Assembly (NCBI GenBank): GCA_947685225.1
Contig: CANTUV010000051.1
Span: forward strand, 3,968,001 to 4,032,000
Direction of reading: 5' to 3'
Length of the DNA: 64,000 nt
DNA from: Garcia nutans
Lineage: Eukaryota; Streptophyta; Magnoliopsida; Malpighiales; Euphorbiaceae
Shown here piece after piece: positions 24,906-36,199 of the stretch. Position numbers and translations under genes: made by a program. How positions within the stretch are numbered: position 1 is the stretch's first letter; each line of letters starts with the position of its first letter. The notes beneath the pieces were generated by a model. It was not told the origin of the DNA and searched no databases. It saw only the letters and a list, made by a program, of their open reading frames with translations.

Positions 24906-25399
24906 TTAACAGAGATTGAATTATTTAATAGCATAAAAATTCTACATTCATGTAGTGCATATAGGAATTAAGTCATCAACTAACCAATAAAAAAAGTATG
25001 CCCATAAGCATAATAAAATTATTAAAAATAATAAAATTAAATAATAAAAATTTATTAAAAAATTTATGTCTAGATAACGAATACGATAATTAAATAAAAA
25101 TATAATTAAGATTTTCATTTAGCTAGTGAATATGATTCCTCCTACAAATAAAAAAAATAGACAATAAGAAAATATTACAATAATTATAATACCAATTTTA
25201 GATGTTGTGAGGTATTTTTCCTTCTCTACATATAATTAATTCTCAAACCCTTTCTGTGGTAATGCAAATTATTATTAGGCATCTAATTAAACTTTATAAT
25301 TGATTAGTGACGACTCATAACACATATAAATAATAATAACAACTAAATAAGCCGATAAAAATATTATTCAGTTAGCTCCCTGTTATACCATGGGCGACA
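24160..25399 (+). repeat. 5' LTR remnant of the older Ogre element
   Basis: The inner 1.2 kb of a roughly 3.3-kb LTR. Matches to the younger LTR include ACTACAAAGATTTTGATT (24648-24665, compare 28090-28110 reversed) and GACGACTCATAACA..AACAACTAAATAAGC near the end. The terminus GCGACA (25394-25399) precedes the PBS. The outer 2 kb are not recognisable. Confidence 0.78.
24531..24564 (+). repeat. (TAA)n microsatellite in the older Ogre LTR
   Basis: About 11 TAA units. A second tract of about 12 units is at 24868-24903. The first lies at the same LTR position as short TTA runs in both younger LTRs (about 28140-28155 and 48350-48371). Confidence 0.9.
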
Positions 25400-25401
25400 G
25401 T

Positions 25402-25419
25402 TGGCAACTCTATTGAAGA
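25402..25419 (+). other. decayed tRNA-Arg primer binding site (older Ogre)
   Basis: TGGCAACTCTATTGAAGA corresponds to the Ogre PBS TGGCGACTCCACTGGGGA with four differences, all C to T or G to A. The sequence after it (AAATTACTAAATAGAGGGG) matches the younger element's leader. Confidence 0.75.
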
Positions 25420-25534
25420 GTAAATTACTAAATAGAGGGGATTAATCTATATATATTATTGTAATATTTTTTATTGATTGTGTTTCATAATTTATTAACT
25501 GTTATTGTTTTATATACTATTAGGTTATAGTCTA

Positions 25535-26950
25535 GCTAACTGCAAATGTACAAATTGTCAACAAGTAATAAAGTGATAAGTGAGTTATCGTCCTTCAAGA
25601 AATGTGTATTTTAAGTACCAAACAATCAAATTATTTATTATTTGCATAGAAAAGACTGAATTTAGAATTAAAGTGAATTGATTTGGGTTTAACTCTATTA
25701 TTTTTGAACTTAGGGTTCGATTACCTTAATTGATTAATTATGATTTTCCTAAGTTGTTGATTCAATTTTAGTTTTTCTATGATTATTGGTTAAATTCTCT
25801 TAAATTAAATACTAATTTCTCTCAAGATCTAAAACTAATATTGAACTTAGCTCTTATGTCTACTCTCATAATCATAAGTAATTAAATTAATTCATTAAGT
25901 TTTGTTAGAATCTTTTATCAATCTCCTAAGTGTTTATCTTATCTTTAAGTGAAAACTTGCTTAAAATTAGTATCTTCATAGACTAATATTATACTTTCAC
26001 TCTTGCTTTATCACACATCTTAAATCAATTAATTATTGGCTTGATAATTAATACATTAATTTCAAAAATAACAAAAGGATCAAAAGGATAAACTCAATTG
26101 AATCAATTAAGAATGAATTATTTCATATTATAATCAATATAAGGGTTAAACCCTAATTTAAAGTTTAGTTACACATATTTAAAAACATGAAACAAAAATA
26201 AAAATAAAAATAATTAGAGACATATTTAAAACTAAAGAAAATAAGAAAGATCAAAATTTTAAGCTTTTGGATTGAAAGGCGTTCTTGATCTTGAATCCCT
26301 TCTTGGACCAAGCCAAAGAATTCCTAAGCAAATAACAAAAAAAATTGCAAAGAAATTTGATAACCCTAATTGAGAAGGAAGCTTTAGGTCTTCTTTATTG
26401 AATAGGAAAAGATTTGGAGAAGATTTAGGAAAGTTTGAATTGAATAAGAAGTCAAAATGTATAAGGATTTACTTAAAAATCGAATTTTCTGCCTCAAAAT
26501 CTTTACAGTCATGCTGTTTGGATCCCACAGGCATACTTCATTAAACATATCTCATCTTGCAAAATTCTTCCTTAGGCAGAAGGTGAACAAACTTCACCGG
26601 TGTGCCTCCAAGATGCCACAACAGTGTTCTTAGATCATCTTCTAGAACCTTTATTTTTTCATCTCCTTTTCTTTGGCAGACTCAAGATGAAGTCCATAGT
26701 TGTGGCTTTGATGTCCCATAGGCGTGGAATGAGTTTGGTTATGCCTTTTCATAACCTTATTCCTTTTTCTTCAAAATTTAGATTAAATGTAAATGAAAAC
26801 TCATGTTTTGTATTTTCTTACTTAATTACATGATTTATTTAAACTTATCAAAGAAAAGTCATTAAATTCAATTAAAAACAATAAAAAATAGTTAGAAATA
26901 CCAATAATTTTTATACAAATTATGAATTTATCATATACTTTGTTAGAAAA
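25535..26950. other. 1.4 kb of extra DNA inside the older Ogre leader
   Basis: Present between leader segments that are adjacent in the younger copy (homology ends near GGTTATAG and resumes near CATCCATATT). No coding domain, clear inverted ends or target duplication recognised. Probably a further insertion; identity unknown. Confidence 0.5.
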
Positions 26951-28885
26951 TACATCCATATTCTTAAAATATTATTCACACACTTCAACTAACAAATTTC
27001 TTATCACACATGCACTTCAAGGTTAGAAAGTGATCTATAATTCTAATAGGGTTAGTATGAGGATGAAGTAGGGATGTCTTCATTGGAAACTCGATAAGGC
27101 TTATGGAAAATCCTCATTCATACAATCTTCCAGCCAAGTATTGATTGGGAGAACCTATTAGTCTATGTAGTGGATGACAACAAGATGACCCACAATATAG
27201 GAAACTCAAAATCACGGTGGAATGAGGTGGATTTACAACCTTAGAAATAGAATTCAACCATTCATATATTTAGATAAACTTGCTTTAAGTAATTTATATT
27301 CATGCTCTTTATTTTATTATTAAACTCATGTTGTATTTTCTTTTGGGTACACTAATAATTTTTATGCATTGATACATATACATGACATATCATTTATGCA
27401 AAATTATACATTATCGCACATGGGGCAATGAGAAAGCTGGCGAATTATAAATTTTATTTTATTTTTATTATATGTTAGGAATCGCCACCAATCAATCATA
27501 AGGTTTGATTAGACACCTATTAATAGTATGCATTTTTAGAGATAACGGTTGGAGGGTTGATTACGTGTAGGGAAGAAAAAGCACCCTACAAATGTCTAAA
27601 TTCGGCACTATAATCATTATGATATTTTATTATTTATATATTTTTTTACTCTTACGAGGAATTATATTCACTATCTGAATATAAATCCTAATTATTATTA
27701 TTATATTTTTTAATTATTCTTGTATTTCGATTATTATATATACTATTTGGACATAAATATTTTTAACAATTTTGCTATTTAATTTTATTACTTTGGTTAG
27801 CACATATTTTATTTATTAGTTAATTATTTAATTCTTGCATTCATTATCTGAATATAAAAATTTTATAACTTAATATTTTATTAAATTTATAATTATTATT
27901 TTTTTATTTTTTAATCATATCACTCCCTAAATATAATTATTCTAATTTTTTATTTTTATTAAATATTTCTTTATATTTTTTTTATAATTTATTAATATAT
28001 TTTTTAAAAAAAATGAGTATTTTTTTTTTATCAAAATGGACTTAAATTCAAAATCTGATTTCGAATATCTATGTATCCATTTGACAGAATCAAAATCTTT
28101 GTAGTTTAAATATATTTATTATTTTGTTACCATTGTTGTTGTTATTATTATTATCTATTTTTATGTTACTATATTTACAAATTATCTCTTGATTTTTTAT
28201 TTTTATTATTTTAATATTATATTCACTTCCTAGATATAACTATTTAAATATATTTATTTTATTTTATGATTATTATTATTTTTATGCTAAAAAATTATTT
28301 TATTCATATGTCATTCTTTGATAACTATATCTATTTCTTGGGTATAATTATAAGTTTTATCATTTTTTAGTAACGTTTGCTTATATATCTAAATACTAAA
28401 ATTATAATACCCATTGTTTTATTAGGTTATTACTAAGTTATCAACAGATCAATTTAAATATATAATGTAAAAGATATTTATTGGATAATTAAGATAGTTT
28501 ATAAGATATAAATTAAATTATTAGAGAAATTAATAATAACGTTAACAATATTAGAGCTAATGGTTTGTCTATTTAAACTCTACAAAATATTTTAAAAAAA
28601 TTAATAATGATAATTCAATTGCAAAGAGACAGTGAGTCAAGGAATTGAAATTTAACAACAATAAAATTGCCTTTTTTTAGCAGACAATAAAATCATTTTA
28701 GGTCTATATATTTATGTCATATTCTATAATTCATTTATGAAGAAAGAAAAAAAATTTTAAAGGAAAGTTTAATATGGTAAAATTTAAAAGAGAAGGAAAG
28801 TTTATATTTTACAATACAAACTTTTCCATTTTTTATGAATAAAATAAATAAATAAATAAAATTGAGTGCATTATATAGATAGCTA

Positions 28886-28912
28886 TGCACTGTAACTTGA
28901 AGTTACAGTGCA
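28886..28912. repeat. perfect 27-nt palindrome in the 3' LTR
   Basis: Thirteen-base arms TGCACTGTAACTT and AAGTTACAGTGCA flank a single G. The partner LTR has the same structure near 49107-49135 with two arm mismatches. Confidence 0.9.
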
Positions 28913-29021
28913 CACCACCATTTTTTTATAAATGAAATAATAAATAGTTGCAGTCTAACCTCATTCTGGATGTTACACTATGGAGTATAATTTTTCATAC
29001 TGAAAAAGTTACCACTTCCCA

Positions 29022-29024
<3 letters not shown>

Positions 29025-29109
<85 letters not shown>
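29025..29109. repeat. (TAA)n microsatellite, about 28 units
   Basis: Uninterrupted run within the 3' LTR. It has an expanded counterpart at the same site of the 5' LTR (49253-49323). Confidence 0.95.
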
Positions 29110-29111
<2 letters not shown>

Positions 29112-30046
29112 TATATGGCGGAGATTGATACAGGCCATATCATGCCATCATGCAATTTATTTTCTTTGATCTTTTTTTTTTATCATGTATTAAATAAACA
29201 AATGATAGTAAATTCAAAGTCCACCGTTTTGAAATGCGGTATTTTAAAACTTTGATTCACATGATATATATTAATATTTTCTCTCTGTTCTCTTTTCATT
29301 CTTGTAATTTCATTTTTTTCATTTTTCTCTTCTTTCTCTTCATTCTCACAAATAAAAGTAAAGAGAAAAGAAAAAAAAAAAAAAACAGACGCATGCACTC
29401 TTAGACTTTCAATCAAATTTTGTTATTCTATAAATAGTAGTGGAGGTAAAGCAGCCCAAAACCTCATTTATTTTATAAGCATTTTTCTCTTTTTTTTCAT
29501 TGTTAAATTCTAATTCATATATACTCTTATTTATGGATTTTGTTTCATCTTTAAATAAAATAAAAAATAAAAATAAAAATTTGAAGGTCTGTTATGATTA
29601 TGCATTTTAATTCGTTCTTAACTTTATTTGTTATTTGTATATATATATTTTTTTTGTTTTTACATTTTTTTTGAATGAAGAAGCTTGAGTTCATTTTGGT
29701 CTTTAGGTAATATTTTCTTATTTATAGATTGTCTAATTTTAGATTCCGTATATTAATTTTTTAGAAGTGTGTTGAGTTTTCCTTTGTTTTACTATATTTC
29801 TTTTAAATACATCATATCTACTTGTGTTTGCAGTGAATAAGCATAGAAATCAGGGCATAATTTTTTTCTTTTTTCTTTTTTTATGTGTTTTATCTAGTGA
29901 ATGATGATATTTGTTTTATCGATATCGATTTTTACATGTTCATGAGCTGCGCCTACTGCACATATTTTTACTACTCTTAGCTATTTAATTTCTTCTCATT
30001 CAAGATGGATGGTGTAGTTACTACCTAACTACACCCTATCTTATTA

Positions 30047-30082
<36 letters not shown>

Positions 30083-30367
30083 AAATTAAAACAGAGAAAT
30101 AAAATAAATAAAATAAATGAATAAGTAAATACATAGAAATAAATGGTTAGGTTTCAGTAGAGCATTTACCTTATTGAAGATTGAAGGCAAATTTCGGTTG
30201 TTTCTGCTTGAATTTTCAGAAAAATTTATTAAGTGTAAAACTTAAAATTTTTCTATTTCCTCTCCCAAAAAATTGTTGCTCACATATATATTTTTATTTC
30301 CCCCCTTTTTTTTCTCATGTTTTTTTTTCTTATCAAATTCTCTCCCTCTTTTTTTTCTTCTGTCTTT

Positions 30368-31202
30368 TCTTTCTTGTAATTTTTTTTTTGTGTTTTTTAG
30401 TATATGTTTTCTCCCCCTCTTATGTGTATTTCTATTCCTATTTATAGTGAGAAATATTTTTTTATTTTATTAATTTTTTCCTTTTTTTAATATTTTCATT
30501 TCTCATATTTTGCAGGTTATGGCTGTTGCAGTTGCTGCATATTCTTTCGTCATTTTTTTTGTTAATTAAGTTTTTATTTTATGTATTTGGAGCATATGTA
30601 TATGGAAAATGTCATAAATATTTTATTAGTAATTTTATTTAATTTTTTTATTTTAAAAAAGAAATTATCGTTGTTTTCTCTTTTTTTTTTGTAATGAGTT
30701 ATAACAGTTGTCCCCCATTTTACATACTTTAGTTAATTAAAGATGTGCAAAAGGTTAGTAACCAATTTTTCTCTTGCAATCAATAATAAATCATGGTGGA
30801 GGTCTTTCTTGTAATTTTTTTTAATGTTTTTTAGTATATGTTTTCTCCCCCTCTGATGTGTATTTCTATTCCTATTTATAGTGAGAAATATTTTTTTATT
30901 TTATTAATTTTTTCCTTTTTTTAATATTTTCATTTCTCATGTTTTGCAGGTTATAGCTGTTGCAGTTGCTGCATATTATTTCGTCATTTTTTTTTGTTAA
31001 TTAAGTTTTTATCTTATGTATTTGGAGCATATGTATATGGAAAATGTCATAAATATTTTATTAGTAATTTTATTTAATTTTTTATTTTAAAAAAGAAATT
31101 ATCGTTGTTTTCTCCTTTTTTTTTTGTAATGAGTTACAACAGTTGTCCCCCATTTTACATACTTTAGTTAATTAAATATGTGCAAAAGGTTAGTAACCAA
31201 TT
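30368..31202 (-). repeat. tandem duplication of the LTR start and polypurine tract
   Basis: About 400 bp at 30368-30767 recur at 30803-31202. Each copy contains the first 335-340 bases of the LTR, the LTR/PPT junction (30706/30707 and 31141/31142) and about 60 bp of 3' UTR. Between them, 30766-30802 is a 37-nt inverted copy (35 of 37 matches) of 31219-31255. The 5' LTR has only one copy. Confidence 0.88.
31142..31160 (-). other. polypurine tract of the younger Ogre
   Basis: On the minus strand TGTAAAATGGGGGACAAC immediately precedes the LTR start. A duplicate lies at 30707-30725. Confidence 0.8.
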
Positions 31203-31319
31203 ATTCATTAAGGCTCGACCTCCTCCATGATTTATTATTGATTGTAAGAGAAAAAGATAAAACTTGAGTCATGGTCCTAAAATGTTTTATAATCGACTAT
31301 AAAAATTGATGAAAAATGA

Positions 31320-31945
31320 TATCAGGTTTAATCTTAAGAGTTCTTAATACTTAATGCTAGAAACTTTTAAAAAAGAAAAAGAAAACCTAAGGCTCGACCT
31401 TGAGAGTATCTAATGCTTAACATTAGAAAATTTTTTAGAAAATGAAAATGAAACTTAAGACTTCACCCTGAAAATACCAAATGCTTGATGCTGGGAACTT
31501 TTTTTAAAAAAGAAAATCTAAAGCTCGACCTTAGGAGTATCTAAAGCTTGACTCTATGAACCTTTTTTAGAAAAAGAAAGAGAAACCTAAGACTTGACCA
31601 CATGAGTTTCTAATACTTGATACCGTTAACTTTTAGGAAAAAGAAGAAGAGAACTTAAGGCTTGACCTTAGGAGTACCTAAAACTTGACTCTAGAAACTT
31701 TTTTAGAAAAAGAAAAAAGAACCTAAGGCTTGATCTTAGGAGTTTCTAATACTTCATACTATGAACTTTTGAAAAAAGAAAAAAGGAACCTAAGGCTCGA
31801 CTCTAGAAGTACCTAAAGTTTAGCTCTAGGAACTTTTTGAAAATTAAAAGGGAACCGAAGATTTAATCTTAGGTGTACCTAATGTTTGGCACTAAGGACC
31901 TTTGAAAAATAAAGAGAAATTCAAAGCTTGACTTTAAAATTACTT
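31320..31945 (-). repeat. 3' UTR tandem array, about 66-bp unit, 9-10 copies
   Basis: Diverged units recognised on the plus strand by AAGGCTCGACCTTAGGAGTA, CTAATGCTTG.., GAACTTTTTAGAAAAAG. Starts fall near 31325, 31389, 31457, 31510, 31588, 31658, 31723, 31792, 31858 and 31923. Ogre-type elements are known for tandem repeats between pol and the 3' LTR. Confidence 0.85.
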
Positions 31946-32552
31946 GAAAAATAATTTTTGCATACAGATTCTTTTAATCGTGTTTGAAAATTTGAGGATC
32001 TATTTTCCTTGAAAAAAAAAAAGAAAAAATACTTAAAATTTGTATGCCATGTTTGTTTGCTTGTATCTAAATGCCATGTTAGTTTTCATTTAAATTCATC
32101 TTTTTGGTAATTAAGAATCTTTTTTTTGAAAAAAAAAATATTAGAACTGCAACAATCCCTGAATCTGGAACAAATTTAGTACTTAACTTTTTTTACGAGA
32201 TCTTCAAAGTGTCTTCTTGGGTTCTGTTCAACCAAGAGCTCTGGATTTTAGAACAACCTCATCAGTTATTGCCCCTATAAGCATCCTGTTAACAATTCTT
32301 TCATCCATTAATATGTGTTCTTTTCAATCCAAGTATATAGTCTTTATATCTCAAATATAGATTTGTCAAGCTTAGTTTTACCATTTTCTAGCATTAAGTT
32401 TCCTTTTTTCAAATATTTTAAAAATAAATTTTAACAAAATATTTGCTTTAAGGCATAGGTTAGACACATTCAATTTAGTTTATCAAATTTCTTAGTAGTG
32501 GTTGTGTTAATTTTTCCCCTTGGTTATTTATTTTGGAAGCTGTAGATACATG

Positions 32553-32590
<38 letters not shown>

Positions 32591-32697
32591 GGAAAAACCA
32601 ATGACTCATACAAATCTAACAATCATAAGTCTTAAAAGACTTCGAAAAATCCCTAACTATACTTTTCACATCTTCTTTTTTCTCTCCCGATACAACT
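31946..32697 (-). other. Ogre 3' untranslated region, rest
   Basis: Between integrase and the tandem array. No coding sequence recognised. Contains a (TA)n microsatellite at about 32557-32588. Confidence 0.6.
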
Positions 32698-33837
32698 TTA
32701 GGCATAATAACTATTCACAGAATTTGAATTCACCAGATTTGACAAATCTTCTCTATCTATATTGGTTAAAATGAGAGCTCCTCTAGAGAATGCTTTCTTT
32801 ATGATGTATGGACCTTCATATTTAGAAGTCCATTTTCCTCGAGAGTCTTGATACCTAAGAATAATCTTTTTGAGTGCCAAGTCTCCTTAAAATTCCCTTA
32901 CTTTCATCTTCTTTGCATGTGCTCTGATAAGTCATTTTTAGTATAATTGACCATGACACAAAGTTGTCAATTTTTTTTCTTCAATAAAGTTTAACTGATC
33001 ATAACGACTTTACATCCATTCGGCATCATCAAGCTCAGCTTTCATAATAATCCTAAGAGAAGAAATCTCAACCTTAATGGGTAATATTGCCTCCATGTCA
33101 TATACTAAAGAAAATGGTGTTACCTCAGTAGATGTCCTGATTGTGATCCTATACCCACGGAGGGCATAAGAAAGCATTTCATGCCAATCTTTGTATGTTA
33201 TAGCCATGTTCTGAATTATCTTCTTAATATTATTGTTGGCTACTTTAACTGCACTATTCATTTTTGGATAGTACGGGGAAGAATTATAGTATTTAATTTT
33301 GAAATTTGCACATATTTCTGTCATATATTTATTTCTAGAATTCCTCACATTATCAGTGATAATACATTGAGGAAGACCATACCGACATATGATATTATGT
33401 TTGATGAATTTCAGGATAACATTCTTTGTTATATTGGTATAAGAGGCTGCATCTACCCATTTAGTAAAATAATCAATCACCACCAAAATGAAACGATGAC
33501 CATTAGAAGCTTTAGGTTCTATTGGGCCAATCACATCCAGTCCCCATATTGAAAAAGTCCACGAGGAAACCATCACATGTAAGGGTGTTGAAGGAGTATT
33601 GATATCATCAACATATATTTGACATTTATGATATTTTTGGACATAGTTAATACCGTCTGATTCCATTTTCAAACAGAAGTAACCCATTCTGAGAATCTTA
33701 CGGGCTAAAACATATCCACTTGAATGCATCCCACAAAATCCCTCATGCGCTTCTTCTATCAATCTCTGAGCTTCTTTTTCATCCATATATCTAATTAGTA
33801 TTGTATCATAGTTTTTTTTTGTATAAAACATCACCAC
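32698..33837 (-). pseudogene. Ogre integrase, broken
   Basis: The open stretch 33837-33010 holds the HHCC finger and catalytic core; 32880-32698 holds the C-terminal part (RGKWTSKYEGPYIIKKAF, ending SYYA). The finger has H31, H38 and C72, but the first Cys is Tyr (KYHKC). Of the D-D-E triad, D101 (GLDVIGPI) and D162 (ITDN) are present, but the Glu is Lys (K198 in SAVKVANNN, normally an AVEAAN-type motif). The two parts are separated by stops at 32881-33009. Integrase would join the cDNA to host DNA; this one would be inactive even without the stops. Its position after the second RNase H fits the Tat lineage. Confidence 0.9.
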
Positions 33838-34189
33838 TTAAAAAGAAATTCATTGCCAGTCATCAAATTTTTCTTTTGATAGTGTCTGAGGCTTCTGGAG
33901 GGTATGTCCTACTTATAATGTATTGTTTGATATCATAAAGTCATGGCTTACCATCACGCTTCTCTTCAAGGTTTGTGCAATAAGCATTGACCCCTCTGGT
34001 TTTGCTCTTAATGGGAGGCATCTTTTCCACAAGTGTCTAGCCAAAACATTACAGCTAATGTGCCAATGCATCGGTAATTTAGTTCTCAATTTGGGAAATA
34101 TGATCGAAAATTATGAATTCAAATCTCTGAGTTGAATCAAAAATATATTCTTGATAAGGCACAAACTTTGGATCTCTAGTTTCCCATTC

Positions 34190-34456
34190 TCATTTCAATT
34201 GGTTGATTATCAATTCTGAATCACCATATACTTCCAGCCTTTCGATCTTTCTATCAACAGCGACTTGTATCCCTAAAGCACAAACTTTATATTCAGTCAT
34301 GTTATTAGTACATTCAAAATATAATTTAATTGTCATAGGAAAGTATTTTTCCTCTAGAGAGATTAAGATCACTCCTATCCCACTTTCTAAGGCATTTGAA
34401 GCTTCGTCAAATTTTATAATCCACTTTATTTCTAATCCTTTCTTTTCTTCTACCAA
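34190..34456 (-). pseudogene. second (archaeal-type) RNase H of Ogre
   Basis: A short RNase H core with its acidic residues kept: D17 (KFDEAS), E55 (NNMTEYKVC) and D79 (YGDSELI). An additional RNase H between the RT-linked RNase H and integrase is characteristic of Tat/Ogre elements. It joins upstream, past a TAA near 34466, to the RT-linked RNase H, so the original polyprotein is interrupted. Confidence 0.82.
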
Positions 34457-36128
34457 TATGATTTGTTAATTGGGGAACTTATAACTTATTGGTTGGTAGT
34501 CTTCAATAGCTTGATCTGCAAAATAGTCAGCTATAACACTCCCTTTTATCACCTTTTGAGTGATATGTATTATTTCATACTCAGTCAATAGAAACTACCA
34601 TCGAGCAATCCTTCCAATTAGGGCTGGCTTTTCAAAATATATTTAATGGGATCCATTTAAGAAATTAAAAAGTTAGTGTAGTATAACATGCAGTACCTCA
34701 ATCGGTGAACAACTCATACTAAGCACAAGTTCTTTTTAACATAGAATATTTTACTTCATAATTGGTGAACTTCTTACTCATATAATATATGACTTGTTCT
34801 TTCCTTCCCGAGTTATCGTGCTGCCCAAGAACACTACCCATTGAGCTCTTAAAACTATTAATTATAGGAGAAGAGGACAACCAGGTACAGACAGTAGCAG
34901 AATTGGAGGAGTCTGTAAACAATGTTTGATTTTATCAAAGACTATTTGACATTTCTCATACCATTTTCCTAGGTTATTGTTTCTCAAAGGTTTGAAGATA
35001 GGCTCACATGTAACTGCCAATTGTGATATAAATCGAACTATATATTAAGCCTCCCCAAAAAGCTTCGGACCTCCTTTTCGGCTTTAGGAGCCTATATTTC
35101 AACTATAACTCTAATCTTATTATGATCAATCTCAATTCCCCTCCTACTAACTATAAACCCTAATAATTTTTCCGATGAAACTCCAAATATGCATTTTACG
35201 ATATTTAATCAGAGTTGGTATCTCTTTAATCGTTCAAACAACCTTCTCAAAACTGTAACATGAACTTCATCATGTTGAGATTTTACTATTATATCATCAA
35301 CATACACCTCTATTTCTTTATGCATCATATCAAGAAATAGGGTAACCATTGCTCTCTGGTAAGTTTCTCCTACATTATTTAATTCAAAAGGTATCACTCT
35401 ATAACAAAATATTCCCCAGAGAGTAATAAAAGTTATTTTTTCCTTATCATCGGGATTCATTTTGATTTGGTTGTATCCTGAGAATTCATCCATTAATGAG
35501 AACATATGGAATCAAGCTGTATTATCAACTAATACATCAATGTGCGGCAGAGGAAAATCATCCTTTAGACTTGTGCAATTAAGGTCTCGATAATCAACAC
35601 ACATTCTAACCTCTCCATCCTTCTTAGGGATAAGAACAATGTTAGCCATCCATTTTGGATACTTGGCCACCTCTAAGAAACCTGCCTCAAACTACTTTTT
35701 ACCTCTTCTTTTATTTTCATCAAAACATCTAGCTTCATTTTTCTCAACTTTTGTTTCACTGGTTTACATTCTGGTTTTAGCGGTAAGCGATGCACAACTA
35801 TGTCCGTACTCAATCCTGGCATATCCTGGTATGACCATGCAAAGATGTCTATAAATTCTTCTAGTAATTGAACTAGCCTCTCTTTCAGTTCTAGGAGTAA
35901 GGATTCACTAACTCTTATTTCCTTCTTATTTTCTTTGGTTCCTAAATTTATTGTCTCCACTGCCTCTTCTGAAGATTGCATAATTTTTTCATCCTGTTCT
36001 TTCATCCTAGTTATTTTAGGAGGAAAATTATCTTCATCCTCTTCATCAGATGTAATTTTAAAGATAGGGTTATCGAAGTCATATCCAAACTCAATTTTAT
36101 CAAGATTTAATTCATCATTCGCATTCAT
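34457..36128 (-). pseudogene. Ogre reverse transcriptase and linked RNase H, broken
   Basis: 36128-35673 carries an acidic linker (SDEEDEDNFPP) and the RT start (FAWSYQDMPGLSTDIVVHRLP). About 35670-35510 encodes PKWMANIVLIPKKDGEVRMC.. and PLPHIDVLVDNTA, followed by a TGA. 35505-35209 contains FSLMDEFSGYNQIKM and the catalytic box EVYVDDIIVKS. 34922-34500 corresponds to the RT-linked RNase H and connection, including FEKPALIGRIARW and KGSVIADYFADQAIEDYQP. Multiple stops and frameshifts separate the pieces. Confidence 0.88.
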
Positions 36129-36199
36129 GGGTAGAGTTAGTACAAAAGAAAAATATTACAAAGTTATAAAAAATAAGCATAAAGTAATGGAATGAAAGT

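Larger units (their letters stand above)
24160..27411 (+). mobile_element. older Ogre/Tat element, left part (split by the younger copy)
   Basis: Collinear with the reverse complement of the younger element: LTR remnant, PBS, leader and the start of the ORF1 region. The homology stops at 27411, where the younger element begins, and continues at 53194 as if nothing lay between. For example, TTTATGCATTGATACATATA just before 27411 matches the younger element's leader near 47000. It is more decayed than the younger element and carries about 1.4 kb of extra DNA (25535-26950). Confidence 0.85.
27412..31141 (-). repeat. 3' LTR of the younger Ogre-like element
   Basis: In element orientation it starts TGTTGTAACTC at 31141, next to the PPT, and ends near 27412. 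The unduplicated length is 3,295 bp (to 30706); an extra 435 bp comes from a partial tandem duplication (30368-31202). It is collinear with 47587-53193. The end base pair reads TA rather than TG on the plus strand at 27412, a single transition compared with the other LTR. Confidence 0.87.

Noticed and set aside
26600..26833. 77-codon ORF in the unknown block
   Set aside because: No recognisable domain, codon pattern or splice context; kept only as part of the unidentified insertion.
28948..29169. Asn-run proteins here and at 49210-49461
   Set aside because: Translations of the (TAA)n microsatellite inside the Ogre LTRs.
31320..31945. CRISPR-like array
   Set aside because: Units are diverged and contiguous, without unique spacers, in a plant retroelement 3' UTR.
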